Shown here: positions 32,234 through 40,733 of the stretch, piece after piece
How the letters are laid out: the number at the start of each line of letters is the position of its first letter
Position numbering within the stretch: the first letter of the stretch is position 1
From: DATFXM01 sp035315885
GTDB taxonomy: Bacteria > Acidobacteriota > Blastocatellia > UBA7656
Assembly: GCA_035315885.1 (NCBI GenBank)
Contig: DATFXM010000068.1
Span: 28,780-92,779, forward strand
Direction: 5' to 3'
Length of the DNA stretch: 64,000 nt
Made by a program: the position numbers and the translations under genes
Notes under the pieces: generated by a model
The model's database searches: none
Seen by the model: the letters and a program-made list of their open reading frames with translations, nothing else
What the model was told of the DNA's origin: nothing

Positions 32234-32698
32234 ATGGGGCTATGGGGATTACTGCAGTCCGCAGTTTTTCTGCTGATAGTTGTCGCGCTCGTCAAGCCCT
32301 TGGGCGGCTACCTTGCTCGAGTGTTCGAGGGTGAGAAGACTTGGCTTGATTCGGCGCTGCGCCCGATCGAGCGCATCCTTTATAAGCTCGCTCGCGTTGA
32401 CCCCAAGCAGGAGATGGACTGGCGGCAATATGCCACCGCCGTTATTACTTTTGGCCTCGCTGGAACCGTGCTTTTGTATGCGATTCTCCGGTTGCAGCAA
32501 TTCCTTCCTGGATTCGATTCCTCCTACATCACCACGCCGATGTCGCCCGATCTGGCGATGAACACCGCGATCAGTTTCTCGACGACAACTACCTGGCAGG
32601 CGTACGGCGGTGAATCAACAATCTGGACCTCAGATGTCACCGCGCCGAGTGTTTGTTCGAGTAGTTCTGTCCGTTCGCGCAGAGGCGCAGCGGTTTGA
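32234..32698 (+). pseudogene. kdpA: Truncated potassium-transporting ATPase A subunit (kdpA remnant)
   Basis: The first about 130 codons match the N-terminus of KdpA, the K+ channel-like subunit of the KdpFABC pump: LLQSAVFLLIVVALVKPLGGYLARVFEGEKTWLDSALRPIERILYKL, then PMSPDLAMNTAISFSTTTTWQAYGGEST with the first selectivity-filter region (TTTTWQAYGGE). After about position 32620 the similarity ends abruptly in Ser/Arg-rich sequence and a stop at 32698. KdpA is normally near 560-600 aa. The following DNA carries neither the rest of kdpA nor kdpB or kdpC. It therefore looks like a deletion remnant. A short chimeric peptide may still be translated. Confidence 0.85.
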
Positions 32699-32714
32699 AA
32701 TGAAGGTTAGTATT

Positions 32715-32960
32715 ATGGCATTTCCGAGTGTTGCGAAGCAGGAAGAGGAGATCAACGAACTGAAGTCCTTAGCAGCATTGTTTGGCCTGGAGATCGTGGA
32801 GTCACTGAAATACCCAATCGTCATGATTCGTGTGGCTTCTGGCAATTCCACAAGCACAATCACAAAGCGAGCAGATGGCTTTTTCGCAACGCACGAGCTG
32901 CCGAATGTGCCAATGACCTATGTTGGAGGCGGCATGTTCAAGTATCGTGTGGATGTTTAG
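32715..32960 (+). CDS. Small hypothetical protein downstream of the kdpA break
   Basis: 81 aa from the ATG at 32715, which has AAGG eight bases upstream; an in-frame ATG at 32700 is the alternative. It starts MAFPSVAKQEEEINELKSLAALFGLEIVESL (amphipathic helix), then a beta-like part (PIVMIRVASGNSTSTITKRADGFFATHELPNV). No family is recognised. It lies next to a recombination scar, and a short stretch of its coding sequence (ATGATTCGTGTGG, near 32823) recurs downstream at 33016. Confidence 0.5.
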   Translation: MAFPSVAKQEEEINELKSLAALFGLEIVESLKYPIVMIRVASGNSTSTITKRADGFFATHELPNVPMTYVGGGMFKYRVDV

Positions 32961-33141
32961 TGGCACGCAGAATAAGTACTGCGACACTGAAGTAGATCAC
33001 TACCAGACCAATCACCATGATTCGTGTGGCAATTCCATCAACCTACCTTCCCCTATGAGTGCCATTCGGAGTCAGGTCGGGCAATCCAGGGTGTGAATCC
33101 GTCAGTTAGTTCGATTCATCACCTCGAGTTTTAGTCGCTTG

Positions 33142-33490
33142 ACACTGGTCAGTGTCCGCGCTATAAAGCGGCTGTTCGAAAAGGCAGGGTTTCAAGTCAT
33201 AAAACTTATGGCGAAGGACGGATGAAGTTCTCGTTGTCCGTCAAACCGAATGAAACACTGAGCGCCGCTTTAACACAGCGTCCGCGCCGATCCAGAACTC
33301 AGTGGTTCTCACACCGGTCAGAGTCTGCGTTAAAGCGGCTGTCGAATAGGCAGGCTTTAAGCCATCAAAGGCTGTAGAAAAAGCGGCCGGACGAGAGAAT
33401 TGAAGAAAGCAATCTCCGTCAAATACGAACGAAACACTGAGGGTCGCTCTTAGGAGAGCGCGGCACCGCTCCAGAGGCTCAGTGATTCTC
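33142..33490 (+). repeat. Tandem duplication of a structured non-coding element (169 and 180 bases) upstream of the TonB receptor
   Basis: Copy 1 (33142-33310) and copy 2 (33311-33490) are imperfect direct repeats. Each begins ACACYGGTCAG, continues with AAAGCGGCTGT-CGAA-AGGCAG, contains GAAACACTGAG, and ends CTCAGTG-TTCTC. Shared potential helices: a 5' hairpin CCGC...GCGG (copy 1) or CTGC...GCGG (copy 2); an outer closing stem CACTGAG/CTCAGTG in both; and an inner hairpin CGCT/AGCG in copy 1 that is CGCTCT/AGAGCG in copy 2. No reading frame persists across both copies. It lies 75 bases ahead of the receptor start. It could be a structured leader RNA, a repeated small RNA or a mobile palindromic element. 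Confidence 0.7.
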
Positions 33491-33565
33491 TTAGTTCATT
33501 CCGCAAGCGCTGTCACGGGTCCACACCAGGGCAGATGCCAAAAACTCCGGGGGGAGGATTAAGAC

Positions 33566-36500
33566 ATGAAAAAGATCATCGGGACGCTCATCGCCATTTT
33601 GTTGCTCGCAGCCTGCGCCGTCGCGCAGGTAAGCACGTCGTCGATTACCGGACTGGTCACTGATTCGTCCGGTGCGGTGGTGGCCAACGCGCAGGTGGAA
33701 GCGAAAAACGAGGAAACCGGGGTGGTGTACAACGCCGTGACCACAAACACGGGGCACTATTCCTTTGCGTCTTTGACTCCGGGCCGATACACAATCACCG
33801 TGCGACAGACGGGCTTCCGAACTTACACCGGCATTGACAACGTCCTGACTGTCGGCGCTCCGCTGGTTGTGGATGTATCCCTAACTGTGGGCGCAGTCAC
33901 AGAGCAGGTCACGGTAACGGGCGGCTACGAAAGATTGGATACAACAACTGCAACAGTCAGCGACGTGCTGGAGAAAAAGCAAATTCAGGATTTGCCGCTC
34001 AATGGGCGTAATCCGCTGGGCCTGCTGACCCTTGAACCAGGAGTCTTGCAACGGACCGTTAGCGCCGGGGGTTCGACCAACGTGTTCGGGTCTCGCGACC
34101 GAGCCCACAATGTGACCATCGATGGAATAGACGCCAACGAATCGAGCGTGCCGAATCCGCAGGGTAACATCCAGCGCCTAAATCCGGACAACGTTCAGGA
34201 GTTTCGCACAGTAACTCTGGGAGCCACCGCGGAGACCGGCCGAAACAGCGGTGCGAATGTCATGGTAGCGACTAGGGCGGGGTCGAACAGCCTTCACGGT
34301 ACCCTCTACTACTTCAACCGGAACACCGTCTATAACGCGAATGAGTGGTTCAATAACTTTTCAGGCCAGCCCCGGCCCGATCTGAAGCTGAATCAATATG
34401 GATTCGATGTCGGCGGGCCGATTCGCAAGAATAAAACCTTCTTTTTTGGCAGCTTCCAGAACAACGGAATCATGCAGACCTCTCCAATCGCTGCTGCCTT
34501 GGGTAGCGCCCCGCTGGTCTACACGTCGGCGGCTCGCAGCGGCATCTTCCGCTTTGTCCGCGGCACGATCACGGTGAACGGGACCACCTTCAGCCAAAAC
34601 GACCGCCGAATGGTGGACGCAAACGGCAACCTGTTACCCGGCATTCCCGTCTGCGGCGGGAGCAATTTCTCGAATTGTGTAGACAGCTACAACATGTTCG
34701 CTCACGACCCAAAGGGTATCGGGCCGGATCCTGCGGTCACAGGCTTGATAAACAAGCTGCCTCTGCCTAACGGATTCGCCGCCGGCGGCGACGGATTGAA
34801 TACTGGCGCGTTCCTGTGGAATCCTCCGACCAAGTTCACGGGACCTCACTTCATGGGCCGCGTCGATCACACATTCAACGAGAACAACATTATTTTTGGA
34901 CGGTACCTCCACAGCCGCTTTGACACTAAAGAGGGAGACTTTCTGAATTCGCGTCCTCAGGTCTTTCCGGGCTTGCCGCCCCTCGGGGAGGTCACGCGCA
35001 ATGGCCGGAACCTGGCGGCGAGCTGGCGGCGCACGATAACGCCAAACCTGGTCAATGAGCTGACGGGCGGCTTCAACCGTTTCGCTTTCACCTTCACCTT
35101 CGGAGAATCCAACCCAAACTTCGGAGATTCGTCAAAGCTGCCGCCCTGGTCCGATGAATGTGTGTACGGCTCTTTCGTGAACATCGCCGCGCCTAATTGC
35201 GTCTCTCCACATACGCAGCGCAGCGTGACTACACCGCAATTCATCGACAATCTGAGCTGGATCCATGGAGCGCATACCTTCCGCGCCGGGATCAACTTCC
35301 GCTTCTACGTACACAATGACAGCCGCGGGTTCTTCGGCAGCACGATCCTGGCGCCTGGCGTCCTGTTCAACCAGGGCACGCGGCAGGGTGGCTTCACGAA
35401 TATCCCGGCGATCATCGGAGGCAACGCGGCGACAAGGCCCTCCACCGCCGATATCAACAACCTGCAGCAGGCCATTGTGGAACTGTCCGGAATACCCTCC
35501 CTTATCAGCCAGAGCTACGTCGCCGACTTCAACGCCGACACTTATAAGCCGGCGCAATACGCCACGGTGAAAACGCGGGCGCACCAATATGATTCCTATG
35601 TGCAAGACGAGTGGAAGCTGCGCCCCAATCTAACATTGAATGTTGGGGTGCGCTGGGAGTTCAATCCCGCGCCTTTCGACGCGACGCAGGTGCTGGTTCC
35701 GAATCGCCCAATCGACGGCTCGCAGGGTCCAGTCGCCTTTCAAAAGGCCGACCGGTGGTTCAAGAACAACAATATAGGATCCGTTGGTCCGCGCATTGGC
35801 GTTGCCTGGTCACCCGACTCAAAGACATCCGTTCGCGCCGGATACGCCTTGCTATTTGACACCCTGTCCACGTTCCAGGTGACTGCAATCGCCGGGAAGG
35901 TACCCGGCTTCATGCTGCTTTGCAACAGCACGATCGACTCGAGCGGAGCCATTGGCACGTCGGTAGGCTGCTCAACGCCGTCCGGCTTGTCCGGCCGCAT
36001 CTCTTCAGGATTCCCGATCAGCATTCCGTCGCCAACGACTACTCCATCGAAAGCCCTGACGGTGGCTGCGCAGCCTTCGGGAACGGCGCCCAGCGTGGGA
36101 GCTTTCGATCCCAATATGCAGAACCCCGCGGTGCACGAATGGAGCCTGACTATACAGCGCGAACTTCCTAAGCATTTCGTCGCGCAGATCGGCTACATCG
36201 GGAAGCGGGGGACGCATTTGTATCGAGCCTACGATTTGAACCAGGGCTCGATCAACCAGAACGGATTCCTGGATTCGTTCAACATCGCGCGGGCCAATTT
36301 TCTGAAGGGATGCAAAGGTGATGGCACAGGCTGCCCGGCAGGTGTTACGGGCCAGACTCCAACGCTGCTGTTACAGCTCGTCTCCCCAGCTTTTATTAAT
36401 AGCAGCACCTCGGCGACTGATCTGCAGCGTGGGAACATCGGCAACTTCGGCGCTAGAATGGACGCCCTGTCACTCACGAGCTCGCAGCGCAGAAACTTGC

Positions 36501-37453
36501 CGCTAAACTATTTCCGGCCCAACCCGCAGTTTGCTCAGATTTTCTATCAGGACGCGGGCGGGGATTCCTACTATCATGGCCTGTTCATCACCGCGCGGCA
36601 TCGCTTTGAATCAGGCTTGGACTTCGGATTCTCATACACCTACAGCAAATCTATCGACGACATGTCCGTAGACCCGACCGCTGCCAGTACCGGCGGCGGG
36701 CTGAGCACGGCCAGCTTTGGTCGCACTCCAACCGACGTTCACAACTTTCGGCTCGACCGCGCGCGCTCGGATTTCGACAATCGTCACGTACTGCTGACCA
36801 ACGTGCTGTATGAGTTGCCGCTTGGCAGGACAAAGGCCTTTGTTTCCAACGCGCCACGCTGGCTTGATACGATCATCGGCGGATGGCAGCTTACGGGCAT
36901 CTTCACCTATCAAAGCGGCGAGCCCTACACGATAAACAGCGGGGCGCGCACCGCTAATCTGGGCCACAATAGCTCGGCGCTAATCGTCGGCCCCAACATT
37001 CAAGGCGGAGACCTGATCTTTGTCCCGGGTGTGGAAGGGCCGGTGATGTATCAGACTGGTGGCTTCATCACGGCACCGCTGAGCGATCCACACCTGAACT
37101 GCCAACACGTTACCGGCACCCAGACATATTTCTGTATCCCGCCTCCCGGTCAGCACGGCAGCGGGCGCAATCTGGCGCAGGGACCCAAGTTTTGGAATCT
37201 TGATGCCGGACTAACCAAGAACTTCAAGATCACGGAGCGAGTCAACGCGCAGTTGCGGGCCGAGTTCTTCAATGTGCTGAACCGCCCGAACTTCGAGAAC
37301 CCGCGCAACGCCTCTACGGGCTCACCGACAGTCACCAGCACGCTCTTCGCACAGACCTGCTGCGTGACTTCGTCGCTGCAGAGTTCGGCGAACGTAAACG
37401 CGATCGGAGAGCCTATGCGCGTGCTGCAATTGGGCTTGAAGATCAACTTCTAA
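33566..37453 (+). CDS. Large TonB-dependent (Oar-like) outer-membrane receptor with carboxypeptidase-regulatory domain
   Basis: 1295 aa. Signal peptide MKKIIGTLIAILLLAACAVAQ; a carboxypeptidase-regulatory domain (SSITGLVTDSSGAVVANAQVEAKNEETG...TPGRYTITVRQTGF, about residues 25-105); a plug domain with VLEKKQIQDLPLNGRNPLGLL and VTIDGIDANESSVPNPQGN; then a roughly 1000-residue beta barrel ending in LQLGLKINF, with the terminal Phe usual for outer-membrane proteins. Paralogues of this type are numerous in Acidobacteriota and are thought to import oligosaccharides or peptides. No SusD-like gene or degradative enzyme is adjacent, so the substrate is unknown. The GGGGGGAGG ribosome site and the duplicated element upstream are noteworthy. 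Confidence 0.9.
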   Translation: MKKIIGTLIAILLLAACAVAQVSTSSITGLVTDSSGAVVANAQVEAKNEETGVVYNAVTTNTGHYSFASLTPGRYTITVRQTGFRTYTGIDNVLTVGAPLVVDVSLTVGAVTEQVTVTGGYERLDTTTATVSDVLEKKQIQDLPLNGRNPLGLLTLEPGVLQRTVSAGGSTNVFGSRDRAHNVTIDGIDANESSVPNPQGNIQRLNPDNVQEFRTVTLGATAETGRNSGANVMVATRAGSNSLHGTLYYFNRNTVYNANEWFNNFSGQPRPDLKLNQYGFDVGGPIRKNKTFFFGSFQNNGIMQTSPIAAALGSAPLVYTSAARSGIFRFVRGTITVNGTTFSQNDRRMVDANGNLLPGIPVCGGSNFSNCVDSYNMFAHDPKGIGPDPAVTGLINKLPLPNGFAAGGDGLNTGAFLWNPPTKFTGPHFMGRVDHTFNENNIIFGRYLHSRFDTKEGDFLNSRPQVFPGLPPLGEVTRNGRNLAASWRRTITPNLVNELTGGFNRFAFTFTFGESNPNFGDSSKLPPWSDECVYGSFVNIAAPNCVSPHTQRSVTTPQFIDNLSWIHGAHTFRAGINFRFYVHNDSRGFFGSTILAPGVLFNQGTRQGGFTNIPAIIGGNAATRPSTADINNLQQAIVELSGIPSLISQSYVADFNADTYKPAQYATVKTRAHQYDSYVQDEWKLRPNLTLNVGVRWEFNPAPFDATQVLVPNRPIDGSQGPVAFQKADRWFKNNNIGSVGPRIGVAWSPDSKTSVRAGYALLFDTLSTFQVTAIAGKVPGFMLLCNSTIDSSGAIGTSVGCSTPSGLSGRISSGFPISIPSPTTTPSKALTVAAQPSGTAPSVGAFDPNMQNPAVHEWSLTIQRELPKHFVAQIGYIGKRGTHLYRAYDLNQGSINQNGFLDSFNIARANFLKGCKGDGTGCPAGVTGQTPTLLLQLVSPAFINSSTSATDLQRGNIGNFGARMDALSLTSSQRRNLPLNYFRPNPQFAQIFYQDAGGDSYYHGLFITARHRFESGLDFGFSYTYSKSIDDMSVDPTAASTGGGLSTASFGRTPTDVHNFRLDRARSDFDNRHVLLTNVLYELPLGRTKAFVSNAPRWLDTIIGGWQLTGIFTYQSGEPYTINSGARTANLGHNSSALIVGPNIQGGDLIFVPGVEGPVMYQTGGFITAPLSDPHLNCQHVTGTQTYFCIPPPGQHGSGRNLAQGPKFWNLDAGLTKNFKITERVNAQLRAEFFNVLNRPNFENPRNASTGSPTVTSTLFAQTCCVTSSLQSSANVNAIGEPMRVLQLGLKINF

Positions 37454-37603
37454 AAACTTGCGATTCGACGGAGTGGAAATTCAGCGCCGAAGCTGGCATT
37501 CAATTTCTCTGCCGGTCGTATGATCCAGTGCGCTGTCTGCGGGATGCGGAGTCTGGCCGCTTTGAGGCAGCCTTCGGTCGTTTACGCGACGCACTACAAC
37601 TCA

Positions 37604-37634
37604 GGAGGCACGATCTAGGGTTTATCGTGCCTCC
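37604..37634. terminator. Bidirectional terminator between convergent genes
   Basis: GGAGGCACGAT (37604-37614) pairs perfectly with ATCGTGCCTCC (37624-37634) around a 9-base loop, followed by TTCATTGTC. It lies between the stops of the TonB receptor and the convergent cytochrome/ankyrin gene, where a shared terminator is expected. Confidence 0.75.
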
Positions 37635-37669
37635 TTCATTGTCATCTTGGCCCTGTTCCTCGGGATTAT

Positions 37670-39928
37670 TTATCGTCGCGATTGTTTTGCAGGTTCCGCC
37701 GCAAGAGTCAACGCCAGAGTGGCCCATGCAGTTCCTGCGGTAGAGATGAACTGATCCCGCCCGTAGGGGAATCCGCTTTCGAAATACGGCTGGAACCAGA
37801 TGGATCGTGATTTGACGTGCCATGACCCATCACTGGCTCGGGTGCTCAACAGATAATCAACTCCCTTACGGAAGACTGGGTCGCTGACCGGCATAAGGCC
37901 AGCGGAGCCGAGTGCAAACAACGCTTCTCCCGTGGCGTAAGCGTCAGAGGCCATCGCCGGCAATTGGTTCCATCCGCCGTCGGCGCGCTGCAGCGCGGCA
38001 AGGGATTTCGCCTCCTCGCGGATCGCCGACGCTGGCGCCCCTCCCCAGGCAAGCCCCAGTAGCCTGAAAGCATGGTCCTGATTCGTTACCCGCGTAGCCT
38101 TCTCCAACCAGGCCACCGAACGGGCGATGGCTTTTTCGCAATTAACCCTTTCCCCCTCCGGGGCATAATTCTTCATTCCATAGATCGCCAGCGCAGCGGT
38201 TTGAATACTGCCCGAGTTCATCGGCGGGCGCCGACTTTCCGGGATGCGCCAGGTTCCCTCAGGGGTTTGCTGAGCCATGAGGTAGCGTACGATGGCGTCC
38301 GTCACCTGGGTCCGCGGTTCGTGATTCATTCCCGCGTCGAATAACTCCCAGGCGATGCTGGGGCTGACGATTACGAAGTCCATCAACTGCTCGGCCGGCG
38401 GCGTCATCGTGGCCGGCAGTTGTGGAAATGTTTTCATAGACGTGATCCCGTAATCGCGAGCCAGACCGGCGACTGCCGAAGGCAGGCTCTGTGAGTGACA
38501 GGAGTTGCATCCGGCCGTCCGTATGAACGTGTTGCTTTGCTTTTCGAGCAATGACAGGGAGTTCCTCACCGCGCCCGGGATGGACCGCTCGCTGGCGCCG
38601 ACGGGGATGACCTTTGCCGAAGCATTGTCAGATGAAGGTCCCACGCCGAGCAACCGGGCCGCTTCAGTGTGGCCGCGTTTGGCGGCGAGAGCGCTGGCGG
38701 GCTCATCATAATCGGCCGTGAAGCTAACGTCTGCACCTTTGTCCATAAGCAGTTTGACGATTCCCGCCGGCATTGCGTCCGAGCTGGCGGCGAACATCAG
38801 GGGCGAGTATCCGCGGAAGTTGCGGATGTTCACCTCGGCGCCTTTGGCGAGCAACAACTCGACACAGGTCTGCACCCCCGCCGTGGCCGCAAAGCCCAGC
38901 GCAGTTTCGTTGCGCTTCGATTTGACTTTGACGTCCGCCCCTCGCTCGATCAGGAATCGCACAGCGTCCGCACTGCCACTAGTGCTGGCGAACATTAGGG
39001 CAGTTTCACCTGCGCCATCCTTTGCGTTCACATCGGCGCCTTTCTCGATCAGCAACCGGATTCCTTCGACGTTGCCGCGCAAGGCAGCCATCATCAGCGG
39101 CGTTTGCCCATTGGCGCTGGCCAGGTTGGGATCAGCGCCGCCGGTAAATAACAACCGCATAGCCGGGGCGCCGTCACCGAGCATGGCTGACAGAAAAAGC
39201 GGCGTCCGTCCCTGCACCTGCTTGGTGTTGACGGCGGCGCCTTTTGCCAGCAACAGGCGAACCTTCGCCTCATCATGTATGGCCCAGTGCAACGGTGTCG
39301 AGCCGCGGCCATTTTTGGCGTTCACGTCGGCGCCCTTGTTGATGAGCAGCTCTACGTTGGCTACCGGTCCGTAGCCGGCGGCGTGATGCAGGACCGTCGA
39401 CCCGCCGTCATCCTTTCCCTTAATCGCCTCTGGACTGTCGGCAATCTGCCGCTCGATCTCACGTCGATTTCCGGCGCGCACCGCGGCGATCAGCGCAGTG
39501 ACTTTAGGGTCTACTGGCTCGCGCCGCGACTCGGCGACGATGTCTGTGCGAAACTCTACGCCCTGATCGATCCAGGCGCGCAGCAGTCCGATTTCATCGT
39601 CGGAGAGCGGCCCAGTAGGAGGCATCTGCAAGCCGCCATCACCGTCCACGACGCGGCGGATCAGCTTGCTGGCGGCGCTGTCTCCCATTTTGATGACGGG
39701 GCCGTAATCGCCGCCGCGCAAGGCATTCTGACGCAGGTCAAGCCGTAGGCCAGCCTGCTGAACCTCAGGTCCATGACAGGAGTAACATTTCCCCGCGAGC
39801 AGCGGCTGGATGTCCTGCCGATAGTCGACTTTTCTGGAGGCGGCTGGGGGTAGCTTAACCTGCCCCGCTGCAATTGGGATTCCGACAAGCATCAACACCA
39901 GCATGAATTTTATTTGGCTGCTATTCAT
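37670..39928 (-). CDS. Secreted cytochrome c / ankyrin-repeat / alpha-toroid fusion protein
   Basis: 752 aa with a signal peptide (MNSSQIKFMLVLMLVGIPIAAGQ) and an AGGAGATC ribosome site. Domain order: a Planctomycete-type cytochrome c domain with heme motif CYSCH (residues 48-52), LRLDLRQNALRGGDYGPVI and LQMPPTGPLSDDEIGLLRAWIDQG; about eight ankyrin repeats (about residues 145-425; e.g. NAKNGRGSTPLHWAI, NAKDGAGETALMFA); a second heme motif CNSCH near residue 470; and a C-terminal alpha-alpha toroid region resembling prenyltransferase/squalene-cyclase repeats (TPEGTWRIPESRRPP, DGGWNQLPAMASDAYATGEALFALG). It is probably periplasmic and may take part in electron transfer or oxidation of an unknown substrate. 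The toroid part may bind a large substrate; that is inference. Confidence 0.85.
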   Translation of the reverse strand: MNSSQIKFMLVLMLVGIPIAAGQVKLPPAASRKVDYRQDIQPLLAGKCYSCHGPEVQQAGLRLDLRQNALRGGDYGPVIKMGDSAASKLIRRVVDGDGGLQMPPTGPLSDDEIGLLRAWIDQGVEFRTDIVAESRREPVDPKVTALIAAVRAGNRREIERQIADSPEAIKGKDDGGSTVLHHAAGYGPVANVELLINKGADVNAKNGRGSTPLHWAIHDEAKVRLLLAKGAAVNTKQVQGRTPLFLSAMLGDGAPAMRLLFTGGADPNLASANGQTPLMMAALRGNVEGIRLLIEKGADVNAKDGAGETALMFASTSGSADAVRFLIERGADVKVKSKRNETALGFAATAGVQTCVELLLAKGAEVNIRNFRGYSPLMFAASSDAMPAGIVKLLMDKGADVSFTADYDEPASALAAKRGHTEAARLLGVGPSSDNASAKVIPVGASERSIPGAVRNSLSLLEKQSNTFIRTAGCNSCHSQSLPSAVAGLARDYGITSMKTFPQLPATMTPPAEQLMDFVIVSPSIAWELFDAGMNHEPRTQVTDAIVRYLMAQQTPEGTWRIPESRRPPMNSGSIQTAALAIYGMKNYAPEGERVNCEKAIARSVAWLEKATRVTNQDHAFRLLGLAWGGAPASAIREEAKSLAALQRADGGWNQLPAMASDAYATGEALFALGSAGLMPVSDPVFRKGVDYLLSTRASDGSWHVKSRSIWFQPYFESGFPYGRDQFISTAGTAWATLALTLAAEPAKQSRR

Positions 39929-40733
39929 CCTTGGATCTCCTTTGCCCGTTTGTTCGTAAAGTCGTGCCCTCTCATTAACTGACGGATTCCTGCTTGGTTT
40001 GAATGCTAAAAATCTCTTTTTTCTATCAACATAGGTCGCGGTATTGGGCCGGGGATGGCTAGTTATCTCGTTTCTACTCAGAGCCCAAGACTCCGCTGCG
40101 TGTACCTTGTAGCAGAAAGACGAAGTGAAGATAACTACTTAGATGTGCGGGTTCAAGAAAATTTTGGCGGGGTCGAACCAATTTTTTCGCGCAAGGCTTT
40201 GGCAACCTGGAGTTTCTCGTAGGTGTTTTTGAGGTGGAAGGACACAGTATGAAACAAGATGCCTGGAATTCAGACTTGTCATCTTGAACTGAGAAAGCGG
40301 TACTATACTGCGAATTCGCTGAACTGTCCCCTACTGATTTATGCAGGTCAGGATTTTCCATTGCGCTGGAAGACTGCTGTTTATGGCCAGAGATTGCTCC
40401 ACAGATTAGATTGAGCACATCAGTCGCACTCAGAGGTAGCGCCATTTTGCTGAGGAAGTACTGAGGGTGGGCAGAAGTTTTGCCGAGGTTATTATGAGAG
40501 GGCTCGGAGGGATGCGTTTATGCGTGGGATAGCTAGGTGTTTGATCCTATAACTGTCAGCTTTCCCGGCCGAAGCGAGGAGGGCAGTCAAGGATCGCGAG
40601 CGACCTCAGGTGCTAGCGACCGCAAAGCGGGCGCACCGCTTGAACGGCCCGCAGAAGCTGATCGAGAGAAGTAAGGACTCTTCGAGAGAATTGAGAGGGG
40701 TCGAAATACAGACGTCGAAGAGAACAGGAACCC
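39929..40733. other. Long intergenic region, about 800 bases
   Basis: No convincing gene. A 123-codon minus-strand frame at 40074-40445 has no ribosome site or protein-like pattern. The promoter of the cytochrome/ankyrin gene should lie close to 39929-40050. The rest may be the decayed 3' flank of the regulator gene. Confidence 0.45.

Noticed and set aside
33142..33490. Possible integron attC sites
   Set aside because: No conserved core-site GTTRRRY/RYYYAAC pairs at the ends, no integrase gene and no cassette-like open frames between the copies.
40074..40445. 123-codon minus-strand frame in the long intergenic region
   Set aside because: Composition is not protein-like, and there is no ribosome site or domain.
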